A stretch of 43,917 nt of DNA from Bacteroidales bacterium (GCA_017480525.1 JAFVAM010000053.1:1-43917); one strand, 5' to 3'. Shown: positions 8,648 to 17,276, counted from the first letter of the stretch. Numbers and translations: made by a program. Notes: generated by a model not told the origin, from the letters alone.

Positions 8648-9915
8648 TTCTTGGCGGCACTTTTCCTGGCCGCCGGCTTCTTGGTAGCATCAGCCTTCTT
8701 GGCGGGAGCCTTCTTGATGTCCGTGCGTCCGGGATAGACTTTCAAAGCTTCCTCGAGGCACTTCATGGCAGCCTTGAGATCGTCAATACACAGGCAGTAG
8801 GTGATGCGCACCTGATGGCGTCCCTTCTCGGGGTCGCTGTAGAAGCCCGTGGCAGGAGCCAGCATGACAGTGGCACCGTTGTATTCGAAGTCCGTCAACA
8901 GCCACTGGCAGAAGTGGTCGCTGTCGGCGATGGGCAATTCGCATACGGTGTAGAACGCACCTTTGGGGGTGGGACAGAAACATCCGGGAATTCTGTTGAT
9001 ACCCTCCACGATGACGTTGCGGCGGGCCACATACTCCTTCATCACGGCATCGAAATACTCCTGCGGGGTGTCGATAGCCGCCTCGGCGAAAATCTGGCCG
9101 AACGACGGGGGCGAAAGACGGGCCTGGGCCAGACGCATCATGGCCGAGAAAAGCTCGCTGTTGCGCGTGATGACGCATCCCACTCGGGCACCGCAGGCAC
9201 TGTAGCGCTTCGACACGGAATCGAAGAGTACCACATTGTTCTCGCAACCCGGCAGGTTGAGCACCGAGAAGTGTTCCTCGCCATCGTAGCAGAACTCGCG
9301 ATACACCTCGTCGGCAAAGAGATAGAGGTCGTACTTCTTGCACAGCGCGCCGACAGCGTAGAGGTCTTTCTCGCTGTAGAGGTAACCCGTCGGATTGTTG
9401 GGGTTGCAGATCATGATGGCGCGGGTGTAGGGCGTGATGTACTTCTCGAAGTCGTCCACCAGAGGCAGGGCGAAGCCCGTCTTGATGTCGCTGGGCACGG
9501 TGACAATCTTGGCGTCGCATAGTTTGGCGAAGGTGTTGTAGTTAGTGTAGTAGGGTTCAGGGATGATAATCTCGTCGCCGGGGTTAAGGCAGCAGGTGAA
9601 AGCCATCTGCAGTGCCTCGCTGCCACCGGTGGTGACCAGAATGCGCTCCGGCGTGATGTCGATGCCATGCTGCTTGTAGTACTGGCACAACTTCTCTCGA
9701 TAGCTCTGGATACCGGCGCTGGGACTATACTCCAGGACATTGATTTTGGTATTGGCCAGAGCCTCGAGGGCACCCTTGGGGGTCTCGATGTCGGGCTGGC
9801 CGATATTGAGGTGGTACACATGAATGCCGTGGGCCTTGGTGGCATCGGCAAACGGAACCAGTTTGCGGATGGCAGACTGCGGCAGTTCCAATCCTTTATG
9901 TGAAATGTGCGGCAT
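8644..9915 (-). CDS. PLP-dependent aminotransferase (class I/II, aspartate-type) with Lys/Ala-rich tail
   Basis: This is a fold-type I aminotransferase of 423 residues, most like aspartate/aromatic aminotransferases. Recognisable elements are HLNIGQPDIETP near the N-terminus, TTGGSEALQMAF (PLP phosphate contacts), CNPNNPTGYLYS at about 170-181, ADEVYREF at about 201-208, and the Schiff-base lysine K236 in FDSVSKRYSACGARVG. The C-terminal arginine for substrate carboxylate falls in the HQVRITYCL segment. Residues ~399-423 form an extra tail of Lys-Ala-Pro repeats (KKAPAKK, ATKKPAARKSAAKK) that is not part of the fold and resembles histone H1-like tails. Substrate is inferred; aspartate is a reasonable default. 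It starts 43 bases after the DUF1573 gene on the same strand. Confidence 0.88.
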   Translation of the reverse strand: MPHISHKGLELPQSAIRKLVPFADATKAHGIHVYHLNIGQPDIETPKGALEALANTKINVLEYSPSAGIQSYREKLCQYYKQHGIDITPERILVTTGGSEALQMAFTCCLNPGDEIIIPEPYYTNYNTFAKLCDAKIVTVPSDIKTGFALPLVDDFEKYITPYTRAIMICNPNNPTGYLYSEKDLYAVGALCKKYDLYLFADEVYREFCYDGEEHFSVLNLPGCENNVVLFDSVSKRYSACGARVGCVITRNSELFSAMMRLAQARLSPPSFGQIFAEAAIDTPQEYFDAVMKEYVARRNVIVEGINRIPGCFCPTPKGAFYTVCELPIADSDHFCQWLLTDFEYNGATVMLAPATGFYSDPEKGRHQVRITYCLCIDDLKAAMKCLEEALKVYPGRTDIKKAPAKKADATKKPAARKSAAKK

Positions 9916-9958
9916 AGAAGGTGTGTTTTATCTTGGCAACTTCAACTTGATGTTCAAC

Positions 9959-10489
9959 TTACTTCACGGCAGGTTCGGCCTTCATGACAGCGGGGGCAGC
10001 GGCATCGGTAGACCTGCGGGCTTTGACAGCATCGGCCTGCTTGGGATCGACGACATCCTTCGGGCGCTGGTCGTTGGAGACGGCATCCTGCTTCACAGTG
10101 CCCTTGATGCGCAGCACTACGCGAGGATTGTCGACAGCATTGCTGGTGACGGTGACGGTCTTGGAGAAACCTCCCACGTTGTTGGTGTTGTAGTGGACCT
10201 TGATGGTGCCGGTCTGTCCGGGCATGATGGGCTTCTGGGTGTAGCTGGGGGTGGTGCAGCCGCAAGAGGCGCGCACATTGGAGAGGATGAGGGGTTCGTT
10301 GCCTTCGTTCTTGAAGGTGAACTCGCAGTCGCCGTTGCCGCCCTTCTGGACAGTACCGTAGTCGTGTTCCATCTCGGTGAAGACAATCTTGGCACCATTG
10401 GCGGGAACTTCCTTTTGCTCAGTGGTCTGGGCTTTGGCCATGCCGAAAGACAATGCGGCAATGAGGCACATGAATGCAAACTTTTTCAT
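9959..10489 (-). CDS. DUF1573 domain protein, secreted
   Basis: The 176-residue protein has a signal peptide (cleavage after GMAKAQ, about residue 21) and one DUF1573 domain, an immunoglobulin-like fold related to ASPM-SPD-2-Hydin domains. Diagnostic motifs are HDYGTVQKGG, FTFKNEGNEPLILSNVRASC directly followed by GCTTP, and the C-terminal strand VVLRIKGTV. The role of this common Bacteroidota family is unknown. After residue ~140 comes a low-complexity Ala/Lys/Asp tail. A TAATTTTG promoter element lies about 50 bases upstream of the start, so this is probably the first gene of a transcript that continues into the aminotransferase and GreA-like genes. Confidence 0.87.
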   Translation of the reverse strand: MKKFAFMCLIAALSFGMAKAQTTEQKEVPANGAKIVFTEMEHDYGTVQKGGNGDCEFTFKNEGNEPLILSNVRASCGCTTPSYTQKPIMPGQTGTIKVHYNTNNVGGFSKTVTVTSNAVDNPRVVLRIKGTVKQDAVSNDQRPKDVVDPKQADAVKARRSTDAAAPAVMKAEPAVK

Positions 10490-10539
10490 ATCGTTTTACT
10501 TTTTTAAAGGGTTACTTTTTTCTTTTTCCTATTGGGCTG

Positions 10540-10568
10540 CAAAATTACTAAATTTTTAGTACATGCAA
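10540..10568 (-). promoter_or_regulatory. Bacteroidota-type promoter for the DUF1573 operon
   Basis: On the minus strand TAATTTTG (10547-10540) matches the TAnnTTTG -7 element, and TTGC (10568-10565) lies 17 bases further upstream as a possible -33 element. The start codon is 51 bases downstream. Confidence 0.65.
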
Positions 10569-10591
10569 GCATTTTTTTATTGCAAAAATTA

Positions 10592-11689
10592 TTAATCTAT
10601 CGTAACAACCACATATTCAGACTGTGTGCCGATGCGGTATTTGGCACCCCAGATGCCCATGCCCGAAGAGACATAGATGTCTGTGCCGCCTTTGCGCAGA
10701 TAGCCCCACGAGCATTCGTATATCGCATCGGTGACCCACGACAGGGGCCACACCTGGCCGCGGTGGGTATGGCCGCTGAACTGGAAGTCGAAGCCCGCCT
10801 GCTCGGCCTCCTCCAGATGGTAAGGCTGGTGGTCGAGAAGGATGGTGAAGAGACTGTCGGCATGAGCCACACCTTCCATCAACCGCCCCACGCCGAGGCG
10901 GCGGGGATTGGTGCGGTCGTCGCGTCCGACGACGGCCATTCCTTTGACGACAGCCACGCTGTCGCGCAGCAGGGTGATGCCCGCGTCGCGATAGAAACGC
11001 TCCACCTCGCCAGGAGTGTAGTGATCGGCATAGTATTCGTGGTTGCCCAGACATGCATAGACCGGCGCCTCAATGCGACGCAGCTCGGCGGCCATGTCGT
11101 CGTGCAGAAGGGGCCGCAGCGAGCGGTCGATGAGGTCGCCCGCCAGCAGCACGGCATCGGGTTTCTCAGCGTTGACGAGGTCCACCCATCGCGCCAGCTC
11201 GGCACGGCGGTTGTGGTAGCCCAGATGCAGGTCGCTCATGCAGACCAGCTTCACCCCGCGTCCATCGCCAAGAGCCTTGCCGTGGCTCTCCAAGGCCAGC
11301 GGCACACGCACCTTATGACGATAATGCACACTGCCATAAACAAACACGCCCGTCAGCACAGCCATCAACACCCCGCATGTCCACCAGTTGTCCCTCAGCC
11401 ACGCCGTGGGTACCAGATGCACCAAACGCAGCAAATCGGCCAACAGGAAGAAAATCAGCATATAGGCCAGCACGATGAGGCTCTTGTTGCCCACGTTGTA
11501 GACCACCGTGGCCAAACCCATAGGCACTCTGTCGAGCCAGCGCGTCAGCGAAAAGACGGCCATGGCCACGCACAGCGCCATCAACCCCACGACACACCAT
11601 TTCAGCCATCGCGCCGCAGGCGGCAGCATCCACAAATGCCACCCCACATAGCCCACCAAGAGCAGGAAAAGAATCAGCAAATATTTCAT
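10592..11689 (-). CDS. Membrane-anchored metallophosphoesterase (YaeI-like)
   Basis: The 365-residue protein has about four membrane helices in its first ~120 residues. A calcineurin-like phosphoesterase domain follows. Its metal-binding motifs are VCMSDLHLGY (DxH), LLAGDLIDRS (GDxxD), CLGNHEYY (GNHE), ILLDHQPY and QFSGHTHRGQVWPL (GHTH). This set matches YaeI-type phosphodiesterases, some of which act on UDP-2,3-diacylglucosamine or other lipid-linked substrates; the substrate here cannot be read from the sequence. The helices put the catalytic domain at the inner membrane. The gene lies 29 bases downstream of the DUF389 gene on the same strand and may share its transcript. Confidence 0.88.
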   Translation of the reverse strand: MKYLLILFLLLVGYVGWHLWMLPPAARWLKWCVVGLMALCVAMAVFSLTRWLDRVPMGLATVVYNVGNKSLIVLAYMLIFFLLADLLRLVHLVPTAWLRDNWWTCGVLMAVLTGVFVYGSVHYRHKVRVPLALESHGKALGDGRGVKLVCMSDLHLGYHNRRAELARWVDLVNAEKPDAVLLAGDLIDRSLRPLLHDDMAAELRRIEAPVYACLGNHEYYADHYTPGEVERFYRDAGITLLRDSVAVVKGMAVVGRDDRTNPRRLGVGRLMEGVAHADSLFTILLDHQPYHLEEAEQAGFDFQFSGHTHRGQVWPLSWVTDAIYECSWGYLRKGGTDIYVSSGMGIWGAKYRIGTQSEYVVVTID

Positions 11690-11718
11690 AATCTATCTAT
11701 GACATGTAACACAACAAT

Positions 11719-13008
11719 TTATTTGAACACCACCTCTGTCGACGAGTCGCCCACGCGGGCGACAAGCCAGCCGGCCATCTTCTCGCGCTCGGCCTCGGAG
11801 AGACTGGCCGAGCCTCTGTCCACCACAGCCATGGTCTTGCCCCCGATGCGGCCTACCGAGACGGTACGCCCCGGGCCGAAGAGTACACGGGCCTCTTCGT
11901 TGACATGCACCGAGAGTGTGTCGAAACGGCGGTAGGTCTCCAACTGCCGCTGGAGGTCGGCCACCTGGCTGCTGAGTGCGCCATTGGCCTGCTCGGCGAG
12001 GCTCAGGTTCGACACCATGGCAAAAGCGCCAGTATTGTCGGCCTGGATGATGCTCAGTCCATAGCCCGAGAGCCGATAGAACTTCATGCGCTCTCGCGCA
12101 ACGTCGGCCTCCTCGTCCGTAATCTCCTTGCCCACGGCCACCACGCACAGCGTGTCATGCTCCACACGCGTGGAGAGCACCTGCGTCCCCGCAAAATTGA
12201 GCTCCGAACGGACAAACTGCGCCACGTTGCGATCCTGAACATCCTGGCGCACGATGCTCACCGTCAGCACGGCAGCGGGAATGAGCGTGACGATGAACAC
12301 CACGGTGATGACCCTGCGGCTGCGCCGCGCCGTCTCGGTGTTGGTCGGCTGCAAGCTGTGGAACCGCAACAGCTTCACCCCGAGGAAGGTGGCAGTGGCG
12401 ATGAAGACAGTGTTGATGAAAAAAAGGTAGAAAGCCCCGAAGAAGTAGCTCCACTGCGCCGTGGCCAGTCCGTAGCCCGCCGTGCAGAGCGGCGGCATCA
12501 GGGCCGTGGCGATAGCCACGCCGGGGATGACCTGACCCTTGCTCTTCGTCGTCAGCGCCAGCACTCCCGCCGCACCGCCAAAGAAGGCGATGAACACGTC
12601 GTAGAGCGTCGGCGACGTGCGCGCCAGCAGCTCGCTCCGCGCCTCGCTCAACGGCGAGATCAAGAAATAGAGCGTCGCCGTAAGCACAGAGATGAGCGTG
12701 GCCACACCATAGTTTTTCAACGCCTGCTTGAACATGTCGGTGTCGCCGATGCCCACCGAGAGACCCATGCCGATGATGGGTCCCATGAGGGGCGAGATGA
12801 GCATGGCTCCGATGATGACCGCCGTGGAATTCACGTTCAGCCCCAACGAGGCAATGAAAATGGCGAAAATCAAAATCCACAAATTTGTGCCACGGAAAGC
12901 AATGCCGCCCCTCACCTGCTCCACGACGGCAAGCTCGTCCTCCTTGTCGCTCAACAGGTTGAAATATCGGCCCAGCTCTGTCTTTAATTGTCGATGGTTG
13001 AATCTCAT
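11719..13008 (-). CDS. DUF389 family membrane protein (TIGR00341-like)
   Basis: I place the start at ATG 13008 (MRFNHRQLK), giving 429 residues; an in-frame TTG at 13023 would add five residues (a Phe run and Asp) and is less likely. The N-terminal half holds about six hydrophobic helices with family motifs VNSTAVIIGAMLISPLMGPI, FFGGAAGVLAL and IPGVAIATALMPPLCTAGYG. The C-terminal ~200 residues are soluble and presumably periplasmic. They include a helical stretch SLAEQANGALSSQVADLQRQ and a final mixed alpha/beta domain. The DUF389 family has no settled function. The metallophosphoesterase follows closely. Confidence 0.85.
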   Translation of the reverse strand: MRFNHRQLKTELGRYFNLLSDKEDELAVVEQVRGGIAFRGTNLWILIFAIFIASLGLNVNSTAVIIGAMLISPLMGPIIGMGLSVGIGDTDMFKQALKNYGVATLISVLTATLYFLISPLSEARSELLARTSPTLYDVFIAFFGGAAGVLALTTKSKGQVIPGVAIATALMPPLCTAGYGLATAQWSYFFGAFYLFFINTVFIATATFLGVKLLRFHSLQPTNTETARRSRRVITVVFIVTLIPAAVLTVSIVRQDVQDRNVAQFVRSELNFAGTQVLSTRVEHDTLCVVAVGKEITDEEADVARERMKFYRLSGYGLSIIQADNTGAFAMVSNLSLAEQANGALSSQVADLQRQLETYRRFDTLSVHVNEEARVLFGPGRTVSVGRIGGKTMAVVDRGSASLSEAEREKMAGWLVARVGDSSTEVVFK

Positions 13009-13110
13009 GTCGAAAAAAAACAATACTTGTTTCTACACCATTTTTTTTACAGTAACGCAACCGGAGCGTTTTTATTGTGCACCCCTCCGCCACATCCGCC
13101 CTGCCATGCC

Positions 13111-13219
13111 CTTGCCAACACCCTACCATCTCCTACCGAGGTAGGACTTGGCAGGGTGTTGGTAGGGCGATGGTAAGGAGATGATACGGTGTTGATACCC
13201 TTCATCTACTGATTTCCAG
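13111..13219 (+). repeat. Intergenic hairpin element, copy A
   Basis: The element has a central CCTACC-GA-GGTAGG inverted repeat (13132-13145), outer arms CCAACACCCT/AGGGTGTTGG (13115-13124, 13153-13162), a GGTAAGGAGATGAT segment (13172-13185) and the end TGATTTCCAG (13210-13219). Copies B and C share the order hairpin, G/A-rich arm with GATG, then TTTCCAG. It is the most diverged of the three. Confidence 0.6.
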
Positions 13220-13502
13220 CGTTTTACAAGCGCAATTTTCACATAAACAACTGAAAACATATCAGTTACAGTACGTTTTTAACTAATTTTAACTACAATT
13301 TCGCCTTTCGGAGAGGGGCGGGAAATGGTCATCGGCAAAGCCTTTTTTTTCATCACGGATGGACGGTGCCGACGGACCCCCGCCGTCAGAAGGGAACGCC
13401 GTGCACTGCCCCTCTGTGGGCGAAAGCGCGGAAAAGACGGACGGACAAACCACTTTGTATCTGCACATTACGAATCCGTGGAAGAAAACTCCCCAGGGGA
13501 AG

Positions 13503-13557
13503 GGGGAAATTTATGTGGCGGCAGGGGAAATTTATCGGGAGGAGATGTGTATTTTTG
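13503..13557 (+). promoter_or_regulatory. Promoter with two phased direct repeats
   Basis: GGGGAAATTTAT occurs twice (13503-13514 and 13524-13535), exactly 21 bases apart, which is two helical turns. The -7 element TATTTTTG follows at 13550-13557. The second copy sits where RNA polymerase would contact the -33 region, so the repeats may be an activator or repressor site for the barrel gene at 13690. Confidence 0.55.
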
Positions 13558-13689
13558 CAGCAGAAAAAAGGTGCGCGGAGCCGCAAAACCGCCAACCTAC
13601 ATAACGATGCAACACCCGGACTGCCTGACAAAGGAGAAGAAACATAGCCATCAGATTGTCAAACCATAAAATAAAGAAAGGAACACAAG

Positions 13690-14310
13690 ATGAAGAACCC
13701 GCTGAGAACAGCCCTGCTTGCCGCCCTACTTTTGGGAGCCATTGCGCCCGCCGAAGCCCAACACCCGCTGCGCCACGGACGGAGGGTGACACATGTGGTG
13801 CCTCACCGCCATGCCGAAGTGCGGCAGCGCGTGGCTCCCCCGGTGCCTGTCGTGCATGCCTATCCGTCGGGCCGACCGGACATCTACTCGGTGACGGAGA
13901 TAGGATACACTTTTGGCCAGGCCGACTTCGGCGACGACGGCCGGATAACGCTGAGCCACAGCTGGCTGGGACAGGCCTCGTCCCACCTCGCCCTCGGCGT
14001 GGGAGCGGGTGTGAACTTCTACACGTCGGGCTACTGCTACAATGTGCCGCTCTTCGGCGACATACGCCTCGATTTCTCCGACGGCGGCCCTGGACTTTTC
14101 GCCGACTGCAAGATAGGCTACTCGCTGGGCGACGTGGCGGGCTTCTACCTCTCCCCGTCGGTGGGACTGCGGATGGGTGGAGGCATGTGCCTGAGCGTAG
14201 GCTACGAGCTGCAGCGCTACTCCACGTGGACCGACTACGGGTACGGCTACGACATGCTGCGGCTCATGCAGACCGACGGCCTCACAGTGCGCCTCGCGTT
14301 CGAATGGTGA
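13690..14310 (+). CDS. Putative small outer-membrane beta-barrel protein
   Basis: I do not recognise a named family. The 206-residue product has a clear signal peptide (cleaved after PAEAQ, about residue 24). A His/Arg/Pro-rich segment (about 25-60: HPLRHGRRVTHVVPHRHAEV) follows, then eight or so amphipathic strands with Gly/Tyr/Phe alternation, ending in the aromatic FEW, as outer-membrane barrels do. AAGAAAGGAA lies about 10 bases before the ATG. It has its own promoter (TATTTTTG at 13550) and a terminator (14362-14390), so it is monocistronic. The basic His-rich N-terminal segment is distinctive. The role is unknown. Confidence 0.6.
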   Translation: MKNPLRTALLAALLLGAIAPAEAQHPLRHGRRVTHVVPHRHAEVRQRVAPPVPVVHAYPSGRPDIYSVTEIGYTFGQADFGDDGRITLSHSWLGQASSHLALGVGAGVNFYTSGYCYNVPLFGDIRLDFSDGGPGLFADCKIGYSLGDVAGFYLSPSVGLRMGGGMCLSVGYELQRYSTWTDYGYGYDMLRLMQTDGLTVRLAFEW

Positions 14311-14361
14311 GCGAAAGCGGCTGCAAACCGCCCTATAAAATTCTAACAGTCAAACAATTGC

Positions 14362-14390
14362 AAAATGGTGAAAATAATTTTCACCATTTT
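14362..14390 (+). terminator. Intrinsic terminator of the barrel gene
   Basis: A perfect 13-bp stem (AAAATGGTGAAAA at 14362-14374 with its complement at 14378-14390) with a 3-base loop ends in a T run. It lies 52 bases after the stop, upstream of the oxidoreductase promoter. Confidence 0.8.
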
Positions 14391-14415
14391 TGGTGATTGT
14401 TTGGATTTTATTTTG

Positions 14416-14423
14416 TATTTTTG
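14416..14423 (+). promoter_or_regulatory. -7 element of the ferredoxin oxidoreductase operon
   Basis: TATTTTTG followed by CA matches the Bacteroidota TAnnTTTG element, 55 bases before the first start codon. TTTG or TTG sequences occur 12-23 bases upstream, but none at the ideal spacing, so the -33 element is uncertain. Confidence 0.7.
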
Positions 14424-14478
14424 CACGAAATTATTGATTGACAAAATTAATTTATATTAATCTTATAACATTAAAATT

Positions 14479-14697
14479 ATGGCATTTAAAGGACAAATCA
14501 TTATCGATACCGAGCATTGCAAAGGCTGCGGAGTGTGCGTACCCGTGTGCCCGATGAAGTGCATCGAGTTGTCGAAAGAGGTAAACGGCAAGGGCTACAA
14601 CTTCACCCATACCGTCAACGACAGTTGCATCGGCTGCGCCAGCTGCGCCATGGTGTGCCCGGACGGCGTGATCTCCGTTTACAAGAAAAAAATCTAA
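14479..14697 (+). CDS. 2-oxoacid:ferredoxin oxidoreductase, ferredoxin-like delta subunit
   Basis: This 72-residue protein is a two-cluster ferredoxin. It has two CxxCxxCxxxCP motifs: CKGCGVCVPVCP near the N-terminus and CIGCASCAMVCP near the C-terminus. Each binds a [4Fe-4S] cluster. As first gene of the four-gene operon it is the delta (KorD/VorD-type) subunit that takes electrons from the TPP-containing subunits to free ferredoxin. The next start lies 24 bases downstream. Confidence 0.9.
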   Translation: MAFKGQIIIDTEHCKGCGVCVPVCPMKCIELSKEVNGKGYNFTHTVNDSCIGCASCAMVCPDGVISVYKKKI

Positions 14698-14721
14698 AAC
14701 AAAGAAAAAAGAGGAATAACT

Positions 14722-15804
14722 ATGGCAAGAGAACTGAAACTGATGAAGGGCAACGAAGCTATTGCCCGCGCAATGATTGCCAGCGGTACGGACGGCTACT
14801 TCGGCTATCCTATCACTCCGCAGTCTGAAGTTATGGAAACCCTGATGGCCGAGAAGCCGTGGGAGACCACGGGCATGACCGTGCTGCAGGCCGAGAGCGA
14901 GGTCGCGTCGATCAACATGGTCTACGGTGGTGCCGCCACCGGCAAGAAAGTGGCCACCTCGAGCTCCAGCCCCGGAATCTCGCTGATGCAGGAAGGCCTG
15001 ACCTATCTGGCAGGTGCCGAAATTCCCTGCCTCATCGTCAACGTGATGCGCGGCGGCCCCGGCCTGGGTACCATCCAGCCTTCGCAGAGCGACTACTTCC
15101 AGAGCGTGAAGGGCGGCGGTCATGGCGACTACCAGCTCTACACCCTCGCCCCCGCCTCGGTGCAGGAGATGTATGACTTTGTGTTCGACGCATGGGACAT
15201 CGCCTTCAAATATCGCAACCCCGTGCTGATTCTCTCCGACGGTGCCATCGGCCAGTGCATGGAGAAACTCTACACGCGCGACAACGTGGCCCGCTGGACC
15301 GAGGAGGAGCGCCGCAAGAACGCCCCCTGGGGCACCTGGGGCAAACCCAAAGACCGCGCCCACAACATCATCACCTCCCTCGAACTCGACAGTGCCCGTC
15401 AGGAAGTCTTCAACCTGAAGCTCCAGAAGAAGTATGCCGAGATGAAGGAGAATGAAGTGCGCTACGAGACGTTGAACTGCGAGGATGCCGACTACATCAT
15501 CGTTGCCTACGGTTCGAGCAGCCGCATCGCCATGAAGGCAATGCAGATGGCCCGCGAGAAAGGCATCAAGGTCGGTCTGTTCCGCCTGATCACCCTCTTC
15601 CCCTTCCCGACCAAGCAGCTCGCCGAGGTCGCCGCCCACGTCAAAGGCATCCTTTGCGTCGAGATGAGCGCCGGCCAGATGATTGAGGACGTCAAACTCG
15701 CCACCAAGTGCGGCGTGAAGACCGAGCACTTCGGCCGTTTCGGCGGCATCATCCCCACTCCCGGCGAGGTCCTGGAGGCTCTTGAAAACAAGATTATCAA
15801 ATAA
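14722..15804 (+). CDS. vorB: 2-oxoacid:ferredoxin oxidoreductase alpha subunit (VorB/KorA)
   Basis: The 360-residue alpha subunit carries the pyrimidine-binding domain of the thiamine-pyrophosphate enzyme (domain I, about 1-180). The motif GYFGYPITPQSEVMETLM is followed by the conserved catalytic-region glutamate in LQAESEVASINMVYGGAATG. Domain II is in the C-terminal third (DYIIVAYGSSSRIAMKAM). The complex decarboxylates a 2-oxoacid to acyl-CoA with reduction of ferredoxin. Bacteroidota homologues are usually annotated VorB (3-methyl-2-oxobutanoate) or KorA (2-oxoglutarate); the sequence alone does not let me choose. Gaps to the neighbouring subunits are 24 and 14 bases. Confidence 0.9.
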   Translation: MARELKLMKGNEAIARAMIASGTDGYFGYPITPQSEVMETLMAEKPWETTGMTVLQAESEVASINMVYGGAATGKKVATSSSSPGISLMQEGLTYLAGAEIPCLIVNVMRGGPGLGTIQPSQSDYFQSVKGGGHGDYQLYTLAPASVQEMYDFVFDAWDIAFKYRNPVLILSDGAIGQCMEKLYTRDNVARWTEEERRKNAPWGTWGKPKDRAHNIITSLELDSARQEVFNLKLQKKYAEMKENEVRYETLNCEDADYIIVAYGSSSRIAMKAMQMAREKGIKVGLFRLITLFPFPTKQLAEVAAHVKGILCVEMSAGQMIEDVKLATKCGVKTEHFGRFGGIIPTPGEVLEALENKIIK

Positions 15805-15818
15805 AGAAAGGAACAACA

Positions 15819-16667
15819 ATGAATAAAGATATGGAAGCTCGCAGACAAGAGCTGCTCAATCAGGGTTACGAAGAGGTGTACACCCGCACCAAGGTGCTGA
15901 CCGACGCTGTCATGCACTACTGCCCCGGCTGCGGCCACGGCACCACCCACCGCCTCATCGCCGAAGTCATCGACGAGATGGGCATCCAGGACAACGTCGT
16001 CGGTGTCAGCCCCGTCGGATGTTCCGTTCTGGCCTACAACTATTTCGATGTCGACTTCCAGGAGGCCGCCCACGGCCGCGCCCCCGCAGTCGCCACCGCC
16101 ATCAAGCGCCTCAACCCCGACACCTTCGTGTTCACCTATCAGGGCGACGGCGACCTGGCCGCTATCGGCACCGCCGAGACCATCCACGCCGCCAACCGTG
16201 GCGAGAACATGACGATGATTTTCGTCAACAACGGTATCTACGGCATGACCGGTGGCCAGATGGCCCCCACCACCCTTGTTGGCATGCGCAGCGCCACCAC
16301 CCCCTACGGCCGCCGCGTAGACCTCAACGGCTACCCCCTCCGCATGACGGAGCTCCTCTCCACCCTGCCCGGCACCTACTACGTGACCCGCCAGAGCGTG
16401 CAGAATCCCGCCGCCGTCCGCAAAGCCAAGGCCGCCATCCGCAAGGCCTTCGAGAACCAGAAACTCAAAAAAGGCCTCTCCTTCGTCGAGATTCTCTCCA
16501 ACTGCAACAGCGGCTGGAAGATGACCCCCGTGGCCGCCAACAAATGGATGGAAGACAACATGATGCCCAACTACCCCATCGGCGACATCAAAGTCGACGG
16601 CAAGATCTGCGAGGGCATCGATGCCAACCGTCTCGTGCTGGATCACCCGCTCACCGTTATGCAATAA
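15819..16667 (+). CDS. 2-oxoacid:ferredoxin oxidoreductase beta subunit (TPP-binding)
   Basis: The 282-residue beta subunit binds the diphosphate and magnesium of thiamine pyrophosphate. The cluster and TPP region opens with HYCPGCGHGTTHRLIAE; the TPP motif runs from GDGDLAAIG to VNNGIYGMTGGQMAPTT. It is paired with the alpha subunit upstream (14-base gap) and the gamma subunit downstream (25-base gap). Together the four subunits couple oxidative decarboxylation of a 2-oxoacid to ferredoxin reduction in the cytosol. Only the substrate is uncertain. Confidence 0.92.
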   Translation: MNKDMEARRQELLNQGYEEVYTRTKVLTDAVMHYCPGCGHGTTHRLIAEVIDEMGIQDNVVGVSPVGCSVLAYNYFDVDFQEAAHGRAPAVATAIKRLNPDTFVFTYQGDGDLAAIGTAETIHAANRGENMTMIFVNNGIYGMTGGQMAPTTLVGMRSATTPYGRRVDLNGYPLRMTELLSTLPGTYYVTRQSVQNPAAVRKAKAAIRKAFENQKLKKGLSFVEILSNCNSGWKMTPVAANKWMEDNMMPNYPIGDIKVDGKICEGIDANRLVLDHPLTVMQ

Positions 16668-16692
16668 ATCAACAATTAAAAAAGAAGAAACA

Positions 16693-17244
16693 ATGACTGA
16701 AGAAATCATCATAGCCGGTTTCGGTGGACAGGGTGTCCTCTCTATGGGCAAGATTCTTGCCTACTCCGGCGTCATGCAGGATAAAGAGGTCAGCTGGATG
16801 CCCAGCTACGGCCCCGAGATGCGCGGCGGCACGGCCAACGTCTCCGTCATCATCAGCGACGAGCGCATCAGCTCGCCCATCATCAACCAGTTCGACACTG
16901 CCATCATCCTCAACCAGCAGTCGCTCGACAAGTTTGAGGCCAGCGTGAAGCCCGGCGGTCTCCTCATCTTCGACCCCAACGGCATCACCCACGAGCCCAC
17001 CCGCAAGGACATCAACATCTACAAGATTGCCGCAACGGCCAAGGCCCAGGAACTCGGCATCAGCAAGGTGTTCAACATGGTGGTTCTCGGCGGCTTCCTG
17101 AAGCTCAAACCCATTGTCGACAAGCAGTACATCCACGAAGGCCTTGAGCACTCGCTGCCCCAGCGCCACTGGAACCTCATTCCCCAGAACGAGGAAGCTA
17201 TCGAGATTGGCAAGGGCCTCATCGAATGCGTCCAGCAGCTCTAA
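16693..17244 (+). CDS. 2-oxoacid:ferredoxin oxidoreductase gamma subunit
   Basis: The 183-residue protein is the gamma (POR_N-like) subunit that helps bind CoA. The N-terminal signature is IIIAGFGGQGVLSMGKILAY and the conserved core is SYGPEMRGGTANVSVIIS. I chose ATG 16693, preceded by AAAGAAGAAACA, because the family begins a few residues before IIIAGFGGQG; earlier in-frame codons run back into the beta-subunit gene. It is the last gene of the operon, followed by a strong terminator. Confidence 0.9.
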   Translation: MTEEIIIAGFGGQGVLSMGKILAYSGVMQDKEVSWMPSYGPEMRGGTANVSVIISDERISSPIINQFDTAIILNQQSLDKFEASVKPGGLLIFDPNGITHEPTRKDINIYKIAATAKAQELGISKVFNMVVLGGFLKLKPIVDKQYIHEGLEHSLPQRHWNLIPQNEEAIEIGKGLIECVQQL

Positions 17245-17276
17245 TCCGGAATAAGGACAAAAAATTGCAATGCAGA

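Larger units (their letters stand above)
13009..13689. other. Long divergent intergenic region
   Basis: This stretch separates the DUF389 gene (-) from the barrel gene (+). It holds one copy of the intergenic hairpin element (about 13111-13219), an A/T-rich segment at about 13270-13300, a pair of 12-base direct repeats and a promoter element. Reading frames of 80-115 codons exist here, but they overlap each other and have no recognisable protein features, so I do not call them. Confidence 0.6.

Noticed and set aside
13325..13669. Overlapping reading frames of 80-115 codons upstream of the barrel gene
   Set aside because: They overlap each other in several frames, run through the promoter and repeats, and look like no protein.
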